DNA of 64,000 bases, from positions 6,924,926-6,988,925 of the forward strand of contig JAQFVV010000031.1 of assembly GCA_028023455.1 (NCBI GenBank). Direction: 5' to 3'. This document shows positions 62,884 to 64,000 of this stretch, piece after piece (within the stretch, counting starts at the first letter, position 1; the number at the start of each line of letters is the position of its first letter). The stretch is from Epiperipatus broadwayi (Eukaryota > Onychophora > Udeonychophora > Euonychophora > Peripatidae). Both the position numbers and the translations under genes were made by a program. The notes under the pieces are model-generated. The model ran no database searches, had not been told where the DNA came from, and was given only the letters and a program-made list of their open reading frames with translations.

Positions 62884-64000
62884 AGGAACTATGTTTCTAT
62901 ATGTATTTAAAGCCAGAAAGATATTTTTATAGGTGTGACAATGTGAAAGAACAGTATCTTTCTTGACATTCTGCAGTTCATATACAAATGTATTTCAACA
63001 TATATGTGTGTGTGTCGTTTGACTATTATAATCGTTGAAGGCTCATATGATAAAGGTTAAAGCCTTTATTTAATATATATATATATGAAAAAATATTCCT
63101 AGCTGAAAATTATACGTATAATATTAAGTAGGCAATTTTATTGACCAAAATATTATGGCAACTCCAGTAAAAATTATGTAACTTTAGACTTTCATAACAG
63201 TGTAAATAATTAATCAATTTACCTACCTTGTAAACATTCTATTTGTCATTCGTTATAAATTAAGGTATAAAATTTTAAATAGATTAAACATTAAATTGTT
63301 GAGTAATATTTTTTATAGTTTTCCAACTGTACGTTTGAATTTTTATATGCAGTGAACTATCTATTATGTTTAAACGGAGTAGTTAACTTGTATAATTATA
63401 ATTTTTGCTTTAAGTGTAAATTTATATTTAGAATAATTCTTTGAAGCTGCAATAGCAGGTCAATTTAAGTAACTTTACACCTGCTATTATTTATATACAT
63501 GACTGTTTAATAAATTAAATGATAAAGAAAAAATCGATTCAATAATTTTTCTGTTCATGCGGAACATTGATGATAAGAAGAGTGAAATTTGAGTTGTATT
63601 ACATTAAATATATAGGGGACATTTAGTAATATGCATGTTAGATTTTATATATATTTTTATAAAATATAATAGATGGTAAAAATAACCAACTGTTGAAATA
63701 TAAATTCTATCAATACCACACACTGCAATATTTTCATGAAAATATTCCACATCTATGGTACCATTATATTTAATGTTATTGCTCACAGATCAAAATAATT
63801 AAGAATTTCATTTTATACAGTAGTACCCTATCTCAACAAAATCACCACTAACAATTATAATAATAGTTTGTTAAAAAATTAAATAAAAAGGGATATAAAT
63901 TGTTAATTTTAACACATAAATAATGAAGCACACACAAATTATTCTATGTGAGTGGTGTCATGAATTATCTTTTACCTATTTTATTATATTCACTCAAAGC
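62884..64000. other. AT-rich stretch, nothing recognised
   Basis: No supported feature; the minus frame at 63604-63786 has no family features. Confidence 0.4.

Overview
The window looks like nuclear DNA of an animal, most likely an invertebrate. It is very AT-rich (about three quarters A+T by eye), full of long (TA)n, (TAA)n and (GATA)n arrays, and packed with metazoan transposable elements: a CR1/Jockey-like LINE, RTE-type LINE fragments, Penelope-like elements (PLEs) with a GIY-YIG endonuclease, a tRNA-derived SINE family and an hAT-type MITE. I found no complete host gene. The only host-gene hint is one 117-base GC-rich open segment with splice-like ends (25976-26092, minus strand). The species cannot be fixed from the sequence alone.

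Layout. 1-2700: AT-rich DNA with a decayed RTE fragment and a SINE. 2730-12146: two 4.3-5 kb copies (A minus, B plus) of a large repeat with no recognisable ORF, back to back around an (AT)n array; a third copy (C, minus) lies at 30335-34805. Copy B carries an embedded Illumina adapter sequence. 13546-14033: an hAT-type MITE with an 8-bp target duplication. 14945-16540: RTE fragments. 17032-24681: an almost full-length LINE on the minus strand, bounded on both sides by (TAA)n arrays, with PHD-finger ORF1, RRM-like ORF1 tail, APE endonuclease and YADD reverse transcriptase; each ORF is broken by what looks like one missing T. 35941-38170: a decayed repeat next to a broken PLE. 43780-44355: a 546-bp insertion with a 15-bp target duplication and inverted arms. 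45635-46145: an RTE 3' end on the minus strand. 56396-57910: two PLE 3' halves joined 5' to 5'.

The most interesting signal is a cluster of hammerhead ribozyme-like folds in repeats between 36 and 58 kb. Three foldable, near-canonical cores (43938-43996 minus, 47902-47957 minus, 54812-54858 plus) lie in short non-coding repeats, and two minimal ones lie at the 3' ends of the paired PLE copies (56432-56474 minus, 57828-57869 plus). Hammerhead ribozymes are established components of PLEs; here related-looking motifs also occur in small ORF-less elements that may be PLE-dependent or retrozyme-like. The other strong structural finding is a foldback with 140-bp arms at 60631-60920. Long stretches (for example 26731-30300 and 40000-43779) hold nothing I can name.
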